Positions 54,866 to 63,789 of a stretch of DNA of 64,000 nucleotides are shown piece by piece; the stretch's first letter is position 1, and each line of letters starts with the position of its first letter. The DNA is taken from contig NZ_FNOI01000001.1 in assembly GCF_900107015.1 (NCBI RefSeq), forward strand, positions 498,501 through 562,500. The letters are read 5' to 3'. The stretch is from Litoreibacter albidus (lineage in GTDB: Bacteria; Pseudomonadota; Alphaproteobacteria; Rhodobacterales; Rhodobacteraceae). The translations under genes were made by a program, and so were the position numbers. Under the pieces are notes generated by a model. It saw nothing but the letters and a program-made list of their open reading frames with translations. It ran no database searches and was not told where the DNA came from.

Positions 54866-55321
54866 ATGCTCGATGATACTGATCGCCGTTTGTTGCGTTA
54901 TTTGCAGTCCGACCCGACCGCGCCGATCTCGGAGCTGGCGGAACGCTGCGCCATGCAACCCGCGACCGCCGCGCGCCGTTTGGAGAAGCTGGGCGCGAAG
55001 GGGATTTTGAAAGGGCAGCACGCGGTCATCGACTGGTCCAAGCTGGGCTTTGCGGTTGAAGTGTCCTTGCGGTTCACATTGGACAAAACAGCGGCGCGCG
55101 CGTTTGACGAGTTTCAAGACGCGGCGCGTCTGATCCCCGAAGTGATTGCCATCCAGACATTCCTTGGCCGCGTTGACCTGCGCCTGTCTGTTGTTGCGCG
55201 CGATATGGCGCATTACCAAAGCCTCTACCGGAACCAGATATTGACGCTGCCGCATATCGCAGAGGTCGAAGCGCTGATGCATGTCGCCACAATCAAGACC
55301 ACCGAGACGTTGCCGATATGA
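54866..55321 (+). CDS. Lrp/AsnC family regulator (first of a coupled pair)
   Basis: A 151-residue regulator with an N-terminal helix-turn-helix (about 4-50, DRRLLRYLQSDPTAPISELAERC) and a C-terminal RAM domain (about 70-145) that usually binds amino acids and assembles dimers or octamers. Its TGA overlaps the next ATG (ATGA at 55318-55321). The ilvC gene diverges on the other side, which makes branched-chain amino acid control a possible role, but no effector can be named. Confidence 0.9.
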   Translation: MLDDTDRRLLRYLQSDPTAPISELAERCAMQPATAARRLEKLGAKGILKGQHAVIDWSKLGFAVEVSLRFTLDKTAARAFDEFQDAARLIPEVIAIQTFLGRVDLRLSVVARDMAHYQSLYRNQILTLPHIAEVEALMHVATIKTTETLPI

Positions 55322-55770
55322 GCTGGGATACAACAGATTTCGCTATCCTGCGTGCGTTAAGCGCAGACGCCACGATGAGCGCGGGGGCGTTGGGGCGCGA
55401 GCTGGGGCTAAGCCAGCCCGCGACGTGGCGGCGCATCAAGCGGTTGCAGGACGAGGGTGTGCTGGCGGGGCGGCGCGTTGATCTGGATGCGGAAGCATTG
55501 GGTTTTGGCGTGGCGGTGTTTCTTGGCGTGAAACTGGCCACCAAGGGACGTGTCAGCCTAGAAGACTTTGAACGCGCAGTGACGGCCATCCCAGAGGTGC
55601 AAACGGTGCAGCATGTGCTGGGCCTTTACGACTACCGCCTGCGCGTGGTCGCGCGCGACTTATCCGACTTTGAACGTGTGCTGCGACGCCGTATCATGAC
55701 GCTTCCAGGTGTCGGGGATGTGGAGGCAAACGTGTTGCTGAGTGAAGAGCGCTTGGCGGGGCCATTGTGA
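55318..55770 (+). CDS. Lrp/AsnC family regulator (second of a coupled pair)
   Basis: A 150-residue paralogue of the preceding gene, with its own HTH (about 5-50, DFAILRALSADATMSAGALGREL, with SQPATWRRIKRLQDEG as the recognition helix) and RAM domain (about 68-140). The two share layout but little strict identity, so the duplication is old or they were assembled. ATGA overlap suggests equal synthesis and perhaps hetero-oligomers. Twin hairpins follow the stop. Confidence 0.9.
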   Translation: MSWDTTDFAILRALSADATMSAGALGRELGLSQPATWRRIKRLQDEGVLAGRRVDLDAEALGFGVAVFLGVKLATKGRVSLEDFERAVTAIPEVQTVQHVLGLYDYRLRVVARDLSDFERVLRRRIMTLPGVGDVEANVLLSEERLAGPL

Positions 55771-55774
55771 TCCG

Positions 55775-55824
55775 CCAAATCCTCTAGGAGGATTTGGGCT
55801 CAGACTTTCCATGAAAGTCTGAGC
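55775..55824 (+). terminator. Two back-to-back perfect hairpins after the Lrp pair
   Basis: A 10-bp perfect stem (55775-55784 with 55788-55797, three-base loop) is followed immediately by a 12-bp perfect stem (55798-55809 with 55813-55824, three-base loop). No T-tract follows either, so they may not be simple terminators. They lie in a 151-base gap between the second Lrp gene and the aminotransferase. They could be a tandem palindromic repeat, an mRNA stabiliser, or a pair of regulator sites. Confidence 0.6.
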
Positions 55825-55921
55825 GGCGCGAAGTTAATGCACGCAGCATCACACGGAAAATAGACCGTGCATCCGCCGTCGTTTCCTCCTAATTTCCGGT
55901 TCAAACTCAGGAGGTTTCCCC

Positions 55922-57049
55922 ATGTCTGCATTGCTAAACAACGTCGACCCCGACGGTCTGCGCGAATTCTCGGTCGTGTTCACCGACCGCTCCCTCAACT
56001 CCATGTCCAAGGCGTTCCAGAAGGTCATGACCGACATCTCCGGCATGTTAAAAGATGTCTATAAAGCGGAGTCCGTGGCGATTATTCCAGGTGGAGGCAC
56101 CTATGCAATGGAGGCCGTCGCCCGCCAGTTTGCCCGTAATGAGCGGGCGTTGGTCGTGCGCAACGGCTGGTTCTCTTACCGCTGGAGCCAGATCATGGAG
56201 GCGGGCGGCTTGCCGTCTGAGGCCACCGTCATGAAAGCCCGCCAGACGGGAAACGATACCCGTGCGCCCTTTGCCCCTTGCCCGATTGATGATGTGGTGG
56301 CCCGCATTCTTGAGGAAAAACCCGCCGTGGTGTTCGCCCCTCATGTGGAGACCTCCGCAGGCGTTATCCTGCCGGACGACTACATCACGGCCATGGCCGA
56401 CGCTGCCCATGAGGTCGGCGCGTTGATGGTGCTGGACTGCATCGCGTCGGGCTGCGCGTGGGTTGATATGAAAGCGACGGGCGTGGATGTGTTGATTTCC
56501 GCGCCGCAAAAGGGCTGGTCGGCGACGCCCTGCGCGGGGCTTGTCATGATGTCGGCGCGGGCGCGGGCGAAGATCGACGAGACAAGCTCCGACAGCTTTG
56601 CGATTGATCTGAAAAAATGGCTGACCATCATGGAGACTTATGAAGGCGGCGGGCATGCCTACCATGCCACCATGCCGACTGACGGTTTGCGTGCGTTCCG
56701 CGATACGATGATTGAGACCCGCGATCACGGCTTCGAGACATTGCGCGACGCGCAGTGGCGCCTAGGCAACGGGGTGCGCGATATGCTGGCGGCGAAGGGT
56801 GTTGTGTCCGTTGCGGCGGAAGGCTTCGGCGCGCCAGGCGTTGTGGTCAGCTACACCGATGATCCGGCGGTACAAAACGGCTCCAAATTCGCGGCGCTTG
56901 GCACACAAATTGCAGCCGGAGTGCCCTTGCAATGCGATGAGCCGGACAATTTTATGACGTTCCGTTTGGGGCTGTTCGGGTTGGACAAGCTTTATGATGT
57001 GGATGCCACATTGGCATCCTTGCAAGAGGTTGTGGATCAGGTGCTCTAG
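55922..57049 (+). CDS. Class V aminotransferase (serine/alanine-glyoxylate type)
   Basis: A 375-residue PLP enzyme of aminotransferase class V. It has IPGGGTYAMEAVARQF (about 55-70), HVETSAGVILP (about 141-151), an aspartate in VLDCIASGCAWVD, and the PLP-binding lysine K197 in SAPQKGWSATP. The fold and motifs fit the alanine-glyoxylate or serine-glyoxylate group, but substrate choice is not decided by sequence. The start at 55922 has a textbook aggagg. It follows the Lrp pair and may be their target. Its 3' end overlaps the convergent UbiH-family gene by 4 bases. Confidence 0.86.
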   Translation: MSALLNNVDPDGLREFSVVFTDRSLNSMSKAFQKVMTDISGMLKDVYKAESVAIIPGGGTYAMEAVARQFARNERALVVRNGWFSYRWSQIMEAGGLPSEATVMKARQTGNDTRAPFAPCPIDDVVARILEEKPAVVFAPHVETSAGVILPDDYITAMADAAHEVGALMVLDCIASGCAWVDMKATGVDVLISAPQKGWSATPCAGLVMMSARARAKIDETSSDSFAIDLKKWLTIMETYEGGGHAYHATMPTDGLRAFRDTMIETRDHGFETLRDAQWRLGNGVRDMLAAKGVVSVAAEGFGAPGVVVSYTDDPAVQNGSKFAALGTQIAAGVPLQCDEPDNFMTFRLGLFGLDKLYDVDATLASLQEVVDQVL

Positions 57050-58230
57050 CGGGCGCCAAGTCCCAGCTTCATCAGCGACTTTCGGATTGGGGCGGCGTCA
57101 TGGATCGCCCCAATTCCTGCAGACCTCAAGTCCCTGATCCACGCTGTTTGCGACATCGAGGTGCGGTTCAAAAGGTCGATCCCTGCCACCCGTGCTTTGA
57201 CGGCGAGGCGCCGCTTTTGGTCGTAGGCGTCCAGCATGTCCTTGCTGCCCAATGGGTGCAGGTGGCTGAGGGTCAGCAATTCGTCCAAGTCGGTCAGCGA
57301 CATGTTCAACCCTTGCGCGCCGATGGGCGGGGCCACATGCGCGGCCTCCGCGATGAGCGCCACGCGTTCCGCGCTAAAGCGCTCCGCCACTTGCGATATG
57401 ATCGGCCAAATGGTGCGTTTGGTGGCGAGTGCTAGGGGGCCGAACAGGTGGCATGACCGCTCCGACATCTCGGTGTTGAACTCCGCCTCGGGGAGGGCGT
57501 GAAGGCGCGCCGCCTCGGGGCCGTTTTCCATCCACACGACGGCGGAGCTGGGCTGGCCGTCATGATCCGGCAGCGGCACCAATGTGAACGGGCCGCCGGT
57601 GCGGTGAATTTCTGTGGAGACATTGCCGTGCGGCACGGGGTGCGTTACCGCGAAGGCCAGCGCTTTTTGCCCGTAGCGCGTTGTTTTTACGCGAATTCCC
57701 ATGCTCTCGCGGATCAGGGAGTTGCGCCCGTCCGCCGCGATGACCATCTGCGCCGTGCAAGTGCTGCCGTCGCTAAGCCATAGCTTCGCGGAGGCGGAGC
57801 GGGTGAAAATCTTGGTGCAGGCGGTGCCCGTGCGGAAGGTGACGTTTGGCAGTTCTTTCAGGCGCGCGACAAGCTCGCGCCGGATCAGCCAGTTTGGCAG
57901 GTTCCACCCGAACGGCAGTTCGGAGATATCAGTGGCGTTGAAATCACGGGTTGCGCGTGGCTCTGCGGACGTGCCGCCTGCGTCGACGATGCGCATGGTC
58001 TGCAGGGGCATCGCGTGCGGGCTCAACTTGTGCCAAACGCCTGCCATTTCAAGGACCGGAATAGCGGGCTGCAGGAAGGCCGTGGATCTGAGGTCCGCGC
58101 CGTCGACATCGCGTTCGGTGACGGGCGGGGCGGGGTCCACGCATGTGACGCTAAACCCCTGGCTGCCAAAGATACAGGCTGCGGTCAGCCCAGCGACGCC
58201 GCCGCCGGAAATGAAAATATCTGTGTTCAT
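57046..58230 (-). CDS. UbiH/UbiF/COQ6-family FAD-dependent hydroxylase
   Basis: A 394-residue flavoprotein monooxygenase of the ubiquinone hydroxylase family. The FAD-binding GGGVAGLTAA (about 9-18) and DG motif AADGRNSLIRE (about 162-172) are present. At the usual GD motif it reads LIAEAAHVAPPIGAQGLNMSL (about residue 280), with Glu in place of Asp. Family members hydroxylate the ubiquinone ring at C1, C5 or C6. No other ubi genes are next to it. It could therefore be UbiH/UbiF-like or a paralogue. Confidence 0.85.
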   Translation of the reverse strand: MNTDIFISGGGVAGLTAACIFGSQGFSVTCVDPAPPVTERDVDGADLRSTAFLQPAIPVLEMAGVWHKLSPHAMPLQTMRIVDAGGTSAEPRATRDFNATDISELPFGWNLPNWLIRRELVARLKELPNVTFRTGTACTKIFTRSASAKLWLSDGSTCTAQMVIAADGRNSLIRESMGIRVKTTRYGQKALAFAVTHPVPHGNVSTEIHRTGGPFTLVPLPDHDGQPSSAVVWMENGPEAARLHALPEAEFNTEMSERSCHLFGPLALATKRTIWPIISQVAERFSAERVALIAEAAHVAPPIGAQGLNMSLTDLDELLTLSHLHPLGSKDMLDAYDQKRRLAVKARVAGIDLLNRTSMSQTAWIRDLRSAGIGAIHDAAPIRKSLMKLGLGAR

Positions 58231-58269
58231 GCCCTATAGTTTAGGGCGCGCCGCCACCCGCGCCAAGGG

Positions 58270-58917
58270 TCAGCCTGTCAGCTGGGTCAGAAAGCCGCGC
58301 AGGTCATCGGTGTGATGGTGGATGTGATCTTGCGGCAGCGCTGCGGGGGCCACGTGAACCGTGCGAAGCCCCATCGCATGCGGGATGGCCAAGTTTCGCG
58401 GATCGTCCTCGAACATGGCCGAGGTGGTCGGATCAAGGCCGTCCGTTGCAAAGACCTTCTCGAAGGCGGCACGGTCGGGTTTGGGGTGGAAATCCGCATG
58501 CTCCACGCCGTAGGTCGCATCAAAGAGGCCCGATAACCCACGGGCTTTCAACACGTTTTCTGCATAGGGGGCGGTGCCGTTGGTGTAGATAATCTTGCGG
58601 CCCGGCAGCGCGGTGATGGCGCGGCGCAGCATCGGGTCGGGGGTGAGTACGGTAAAGTCGATGTCGTGCACATCCAGAAGATAGCCATCAGGCTCCACCC
58701 CGTGAACCCGCATGAGACCGGCGAGGGTTGTCCCGTGCTCGCGCCAGTATTTGGCCCGCAAGCGATCGGCCTCTGGGCGATCCACGCCAAGCTCTTTCAT
58801 CACCCAATTTGCCATGCGCACCTCGATCTGGTCGAAAAGCTGCATTTCAGGAGGGTAGAGCGTGTGGTCGAGGTCAAAGACCCATGTTTGGACGTGCGAG
58901 AAATGTTTGGCTGGCAT
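58270..58917 (-). CDS. HAD-superfamily pyrimidine 5'-nucleotidase-type hydrolase
   Basis: A 215-residue haloacid-dehalogenase-fold protein. It has nucleophile D15 in VFDLDHTLYP, IIYTNGTA as motif II (about 105), a lysine in FHPKPD, and MFEDDPRNL as motif IV. It fits the SDT1/pyrimidine 5'-nucleotidase group, which removes phosphate from UMP-like nucleotides or nucleoside analogues. The ATG at 58917 is chosen because the sequence upstream to 59199 is not HAD-like. It is divergent from the GntR gene. Confidence 0.88.
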   Translation of the reverse strand: MPAKHFSHVQTWVFDLDHTLYPPEMQLFDQIEVRMANWVMKELGVDRPEADRLRAKYWREHGTTLAGLMRVHGVEPDGYLLDVHDIDFTVLTPDPMLRRAITALPGRKIIYTNGTAPYAENVLKARGLSGLFDATYGVEHADFHPKPDRAAFEKVFATDGLDPTTSAMFEDDPRNLAIPHAMGLRTVHVAPAALPQDHIHHHTDDLRGFLTQLTG

Positions 58918-59031
58918 GGCGGCGATCTTAGCGGTATCGCGTGGGGCCGCAACGGTATTTTGTCTGCCAGAAACTTGCGTGTCGCGGGGGCGGGGGCTAG
59001 CGTGGGGCGACGAGTTTGAAGGTTGAGAATA

Positions 59032-59682
59032 ATGTCCATTGATGTGCCCGCCGCGAATGATGCCTACGGGTTGATCCTGAACGCGATTGATACCGGTATC
59101 TACAAACCCGGAAATCGGTTGGTGGAGAGCGAGCTGGCGGACCGTTTCGGCGTATCGCGCACACCGATCCGCGAGGCGTTGCAGCGTTTGGAAACTCAAT
59201 CCATGCTGAGCCGCGACGGGCGGTCATTGATTGTGGCTTCACTGGATCACAACCAGATGGCGGAATTATACACGGTTCGCACGGCGCTAGAGGGGCTGGC
59301 GGCCGAGTTGGCGGCGCAACATGCAGCGACGGAAGAGGTTAAGGTTCTTTACGCAATGGTCGAGGAGGACCACGCGTTTTTGTCCAACCCGGCGCGGCTG
59401 TCGCAGGCGAACCGGCGGTTTCACCGCCAAATTCATTTGGCGTCGCACAACCAGTTTCTGGTGCAGCAACTGGACTTGGTTTACCGCTCTATGGCGTTGC
59501 TGGCGACGACGTCGCTATCGGCGGAAGGGCGCGGCGAAGTAGCATTGGCGGAGCATCTGGCCATCGTGCAGGCGATTGAGGCGCGGGACGGCAAGGCCGC
59601 GTCCAAAGCCCTGCGCGACCACCTATCTATTGCGTTCCAGACCCGTCTGCGGATTGACGCTGGCGCTATCAGCGCGGATTGA
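59032..59682 (+). CDS. GntR-family regulator with FCD domain
   Basis: A 216-residue regulator with a winged helix-turn-helix (about 10-70, YKPGNRLVESELADRFGVSRTPIREALQRLE) and an all-helical FCD domain (about 80-205) typical of the FadR subfamily. Conserved metal-binding histidines are suggested by RRFHRQIHLASHN and ALRDHLS. The effector is unknown. Its last 60 bases overlap the 3' end of the glycosyltransferase gene on the other strand. The HAD gene is divergent 114 bases away. Confidence 0.9.
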   Translation: MSIDVPAANDAYGLILNAIDTGIYKPGNRLVESELADRFGVSRTPIREALQRLETQSMLSRDGRSLIVASLDHNQMAELYTVRTALEGLAAELAAQHAATEEVKVLYAMVEEDHAFLSNPARLSQANRRFHRQIHLASHNQFLVQQLDLVYRSMALLATTSLSAEGRGEVALAEHLAIVQAIEARDGKAASKALRDHLSIAFQTRLRIDAGAISAD

Positions 59683-61578
59683 CGTGTCGGTGGCGCCGCC
59701 GAACATGCCGTGCTCTGTTTTGTCCCAATAGAACGGGTTGAACAACAGCTCCGCCAAGCCTTTGTAGGCGGCCAACGTTCCGAAAATGAAATAGACGGGC
59801 AGGGTTATGATCCAACCGATGTTTGGCCGTTTGGGCAAGTTTGCGGTCGCCGTGGCGAACACCGCTAGGGTGACGATTTCCGCCGCAATAAAGAACACTG
59901 TTGCGGCCGCGACCCAAGGCTTGGGCATCGGGTCGAAGACGGGGTTGGGCCAACCGAGCAGCACTGTCAGCAAACCCCACCATAAGACCGGAGCCAGAAA
60001 GAACGACATAAGCGTGCTTAGAAACAGGATTTGGAAACCGATGAACTTCCACGCGCCAAGCTCCCGCAGCAGGTGCAGGGGCCGGCGCATGTGCACGCAC
60101 CACGTGACAGCGTAGCCTTTGAGCCAGCGTGAGCGTTGTTTGATCCATGGCCAAACGTGGCTATTCGCCTCTTCTTGGGTGACGGAGTGCATCATCTCGC
60201 AGCGGTAGCCGCGCCGTGCCAAGCGCATCCCCAGATCGGCGTCTTCGGTGACATTGTGGGCGTCCCACGCGCCGATTTTTACTAAGATATCGCGGCGAAA
60301 GAACAATGTGGTGCCGCCCAGCGGGATGGCGAAGCCCAGCTTTTGCAAACCCGGCAACATGACCCTGAACCAGCCCGCGTATTCGAAGAAAAAACAACGC
60401 GATAGCCAGTTTGTCTTGGCGTTATAGAAGCTTAGGATGCCTTGCACGCAGGCCAGATCATCGCCGCCTGTGGCAAATCTCTTGGCGACTTCGTGCAGCT
60501 GCCCCGCCGCGGGCGCATCCTCCGCATCGAAGACACCGATTAGGGATCCTGAGGTGAAATCGAGCGCATAGTTCAGCGCGCGCGGCTTGGTCTGCACGCC
60601 GCCCTTTGGAACACGCACCACGCGCATCCAGTTCGGGAGGCCGCCCGCCCTCAGCGCTTCTTCGGTGACGCTGTCACTGGCCTCCACAATAAGGCAAATT
60701 TCCAGCAGCTCGCGGGGGTAGGACAATTCCGCGAGGCGTTTCACCAAGGCGCCTGCGATGTCGCGTTCGCGAAAAAGGGGGACGAGGATCGACACCTTTG
60801 GCAAGCGGGTTATCGGAAAGGGGCCGGTTGGTTCGCGCGGCTGTGGTTTCGCGCGTAAGGCGATGACTGTGCACGCTGTTTTGAGGATCGCGTTTAACGC
60901 CAAGGCAAGGCTCGCGCCCGCGAACAGCGCCCAGATGAGCCAGACCGGCGCATAGGCGAGGCCGAGGGCGCATGTGAGCAGAACCGCCGCCATCAACAGG
61001 CGCATCGAGGTGGTGGACCAGTCGCGGCAACTGTCTTGAGGCGCGGTGCGGCATTCGGCACCGGCGGCCAGTTGAGGGCCGTAATGCAGGTGAATTGCGT
61101 CTTGGATGTCGCGTTCTGCCGCGACCACGAATTTGATGTGCTCCAACGTTGGCGGCAGCTTCACGCGGATCGCGTTGATCCGTTCCGGGTGCGCTGTGGC
61201 GAATACAGTGTATTTGCCCTGGTTGCGCCACGGGACGAAGCCAAGCTTCAGGCAGTCTTCCGGCGGGACGAGCGGGAACAGGCGCGGATCAACGGGAGAG
61301 GTTTCCAGATCGACCACATAGGTGTCGTGTTGGCGGGCCAAAACCTGAAGGATATCGTGCTCTGACGCAAAATTCTGCCCGACCAGAATTTCGCCCAAGG
61401 CGGCGTCCTGACGGGCTTGCAGGGCGAGGGCCACGAGCAGTTGGTGATCCGTGAGCGTGCCTTGCGCGACCAGTTGTTGACCCAGTAACGATTGCCGTGC
61501 GGCATCGCCGCGGGGCAGCGTCTTGCCACACGCGGTTGCCGCCGATTGGCGGGCGCTTGCCTTAAAGGGCGCATTCAT
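59623..61578 (-). CDS. MshEN-domain membrane glycosyltransferase (family 2)
   Basis: A 651-residue fusion. The N-terminal part (about 28-165) resembles MshEN/T2SSE_N domains (LLGQQLVAQGTLTDHQLLVALALQAR, LGEILVGQNFASEHDI), folds that can bind cyclic-di-GMP. Two membrane helices follow (about 190-240). A GT-A family 2 domain comes next with FDAEDAP (DxD), TEDADLGMRLA and QRSRWLKGY (QxxRW), then about four C-terminal helices. The domain set suits a processive polysaccharide synthase of cellulose-synthase type, possibly cyclic-di-GMP regulated. No BcsB/C-type partners are adjacent. Confidence 0.85.
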   Translation of the reverse strand: MNAPFKASARQSAATACGKTLPRGDAARQSLLGQQLVAQGTLTDHQLLVALALQARQDAALGEILVGQNFASEHDILQVLARQHDTYVVDLETSPVDPRLFPLVPPEDCLKLGFVPWRNQGKYTVFATAHPERINAIRVKLPPTLEHIKFVVAAERDIQDAIHLHYGPQLAAGAECRTAPQDSCRDWSTTSMRLLMAAVLLTCALGLAYAPVWLIWALFAGASLALALNAILKTACTVIALRAKPQPREPTGPFPITRLPKVSILVPLFRERDIAGALVKRLAELSYPRELLEICLIVEASDSVTEEALRAGGLPNWMRVVRVPKGGVQTKPRALNYALDFTSGSLIGVFDAEDAPAAGQLHEVAKRFATGGDDLACVQGILSFYNAKTNWLSRCFFFEYAGWFRVMLPGLQKLGFAIPLGGTTLFFRRDILVKIGAWDAHNVTEDADLGMRLARRGYRCEMMHSVTQEEANSHVWPWIKQRSRWLKGYAVTWCVHMRRPLHLLRELGAWKFIGFQILFLSTLMSFFLAPVLWWGLLTVLLGWPNPVFDPMPKPWVAAATVFFIAAEIVTLAVFATATANLPKRPNIGWIITLPVYFIFGTLAAYKGLAELLFNPFYWDKTEHGMFGGATDTSIRADSASVNPQTGLERNR

Positions 61579-61638
61579 TCACGGGCCTCCGGTTCAACCG
61601 TAACGCCCGAGGATCACGCGATTCCCGTTAAGGGGGTG

Positions 61639-62793
<1,155 letters not shown>

Positions 62794-62963
62794 GGCGGCT
62801 TCTCCCACAAAGCTGAATGCAAAACTTCGGACTATCTACGGGGGGGCGTGGGGGGCGTCAACCTACGCCGTGCCCCTTTTTTGCAACGCGCAAAGCGGTG
62901 GTTGTGCTGTTTGGGCCTTTTGGTTAAAAGACGCGCTTCACAAGGTTTCAGGGAAGGCACCTT

Positions 62964-63422
62964 ATGACCAATGACTTGCGCACGCGCATTACCGACGATC
63001 TGAAAGAGGCCATGAAGGCCAAGGACGCAGCCCGCTTGGGCACTTTGCGCCTGATTAACGCGGCGATCAAAGATCAAGACATCGCACTGCGGGTGGACGG
63101 GAAAAGCGTCAGCGAGGCAGAGATTCTGGCGATTCTCGGAAAAATGGTGAAGCAGCGCCAAGAAAGCGCGCGCGCCTACGAGGAAGGCGGACGGCTGGAA
63201 CTGGCAGAACGCGAGCTGGCCGAAGTGAAAGTCATCAGCGACTTCCTCCCCGCGCAGCTGTCCGAAGCCCAAACCGAGGCGGCGGTTGACGCCGCTATCA
63301 CAGACGTCGGTGCCGAAAGCATCCGCGACATGGGCAAGGTGATGGGCGTGCTGAAAGGCAAATACACGGGCCAAATGGATTTCGGCAGCGTTGGCCCTAT
63401 GGTTAAGGCGCGGCTGGGGTAG
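62964..63422 (+). CDS. GatB/YqeY domain protein
   Basis: A 152-residue protein of the YqeY family, the tail domain of GatB found as a free protein. It shows ITDDLKEAMKAKDAARLGTLRLINAAIKD (helical), VKQRQESARAYEEGGRLELAERELAE and FLPAQLSEAQTE, then GKVMGVLKGKYTGQMDFG. It is thought to bind tRNA or RNA, but its role is not settled. It is usually near carA in alphaproteobacteria, as it is here (divergent). Confidence 0.9.
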   Translation: MTNDLRTRITDDLKEAMKAKDAARLGTLRLINAAIKDQDIALRVDGKSVSEAEILAILGKMVKQRQESARAYEEGGRLELAERELAEVKVISDFLPAQLSEAQTEAAVDAAITDVGAESIRDMGKVMGVLKGKYTGQMDFGSVGPMVKARLG

Positions 63423-63536
63423 GGGCCGGGTCTGCTCTCGGGCTGGTCTTGCCTGCGATATGTGTGTGTATGCTTGGCCGATTGGTTGAGCTTTGAACGC
63501 AATTGTCGGCGAGGCCTACAAGGCGTTTCGTCACCT

Positions 63537-63683
63537 CTACCATTCTTCCAGCAGGTTCCGCAGATCGTTGCGCGTTAGCCCGATGTCATCCATCCATTTG
63601 TCATCTTCACGCATCAGCATCCATGCCATTGACTGTCTCTGATCTTGCAGAGCTCTCCACCGTTTCCACGCCTTCCAAAGCAT
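63537..63683 (-). CDS. DUF1127-family small protein (48 aa)
   Basis: A 49-codon frame starts MLWKAWKRWRAL, then has DDKWMDDIGLTRNDLRNLLEEW and a stop. The DDIGLTRND core is the DUF1127 (YjiS-like) signature, R/K-rich at the N-terminus. A gagagg site lies about 10 bases before the ATG at 63683. In alphaproteobacteria such proteins have been linked to RNA turnover and phosphate or stress responses. The plus-strand frame at 63503-63769 is treated as its shadow. The flanking gaps (63423-63536 and 63684-63789) hold nothing I can name. Confidence 0.8.
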   Translation of the reverse strand: MLWKAWKRWRALQDQRQSMAWMLMREDDKWMDDIGLTRNDLRNLLEEW

Positions 63684-63789
63684 TCGCCTGTTACCTCTCT
63701 ATATGTGACGCGATCTTCAACGGGCGGTTGACATCAATCAAACGCATAGTTCTGATAGGTGTCATGTGAATTTCTAATGGGTGTCCGTT

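Noticed and set aside
63503-63769. 88-residue plus-strand frame near the right end
   Set aside because: It is antisense to the DUF1127 gene, whose signature is clear; this frame has no domain.
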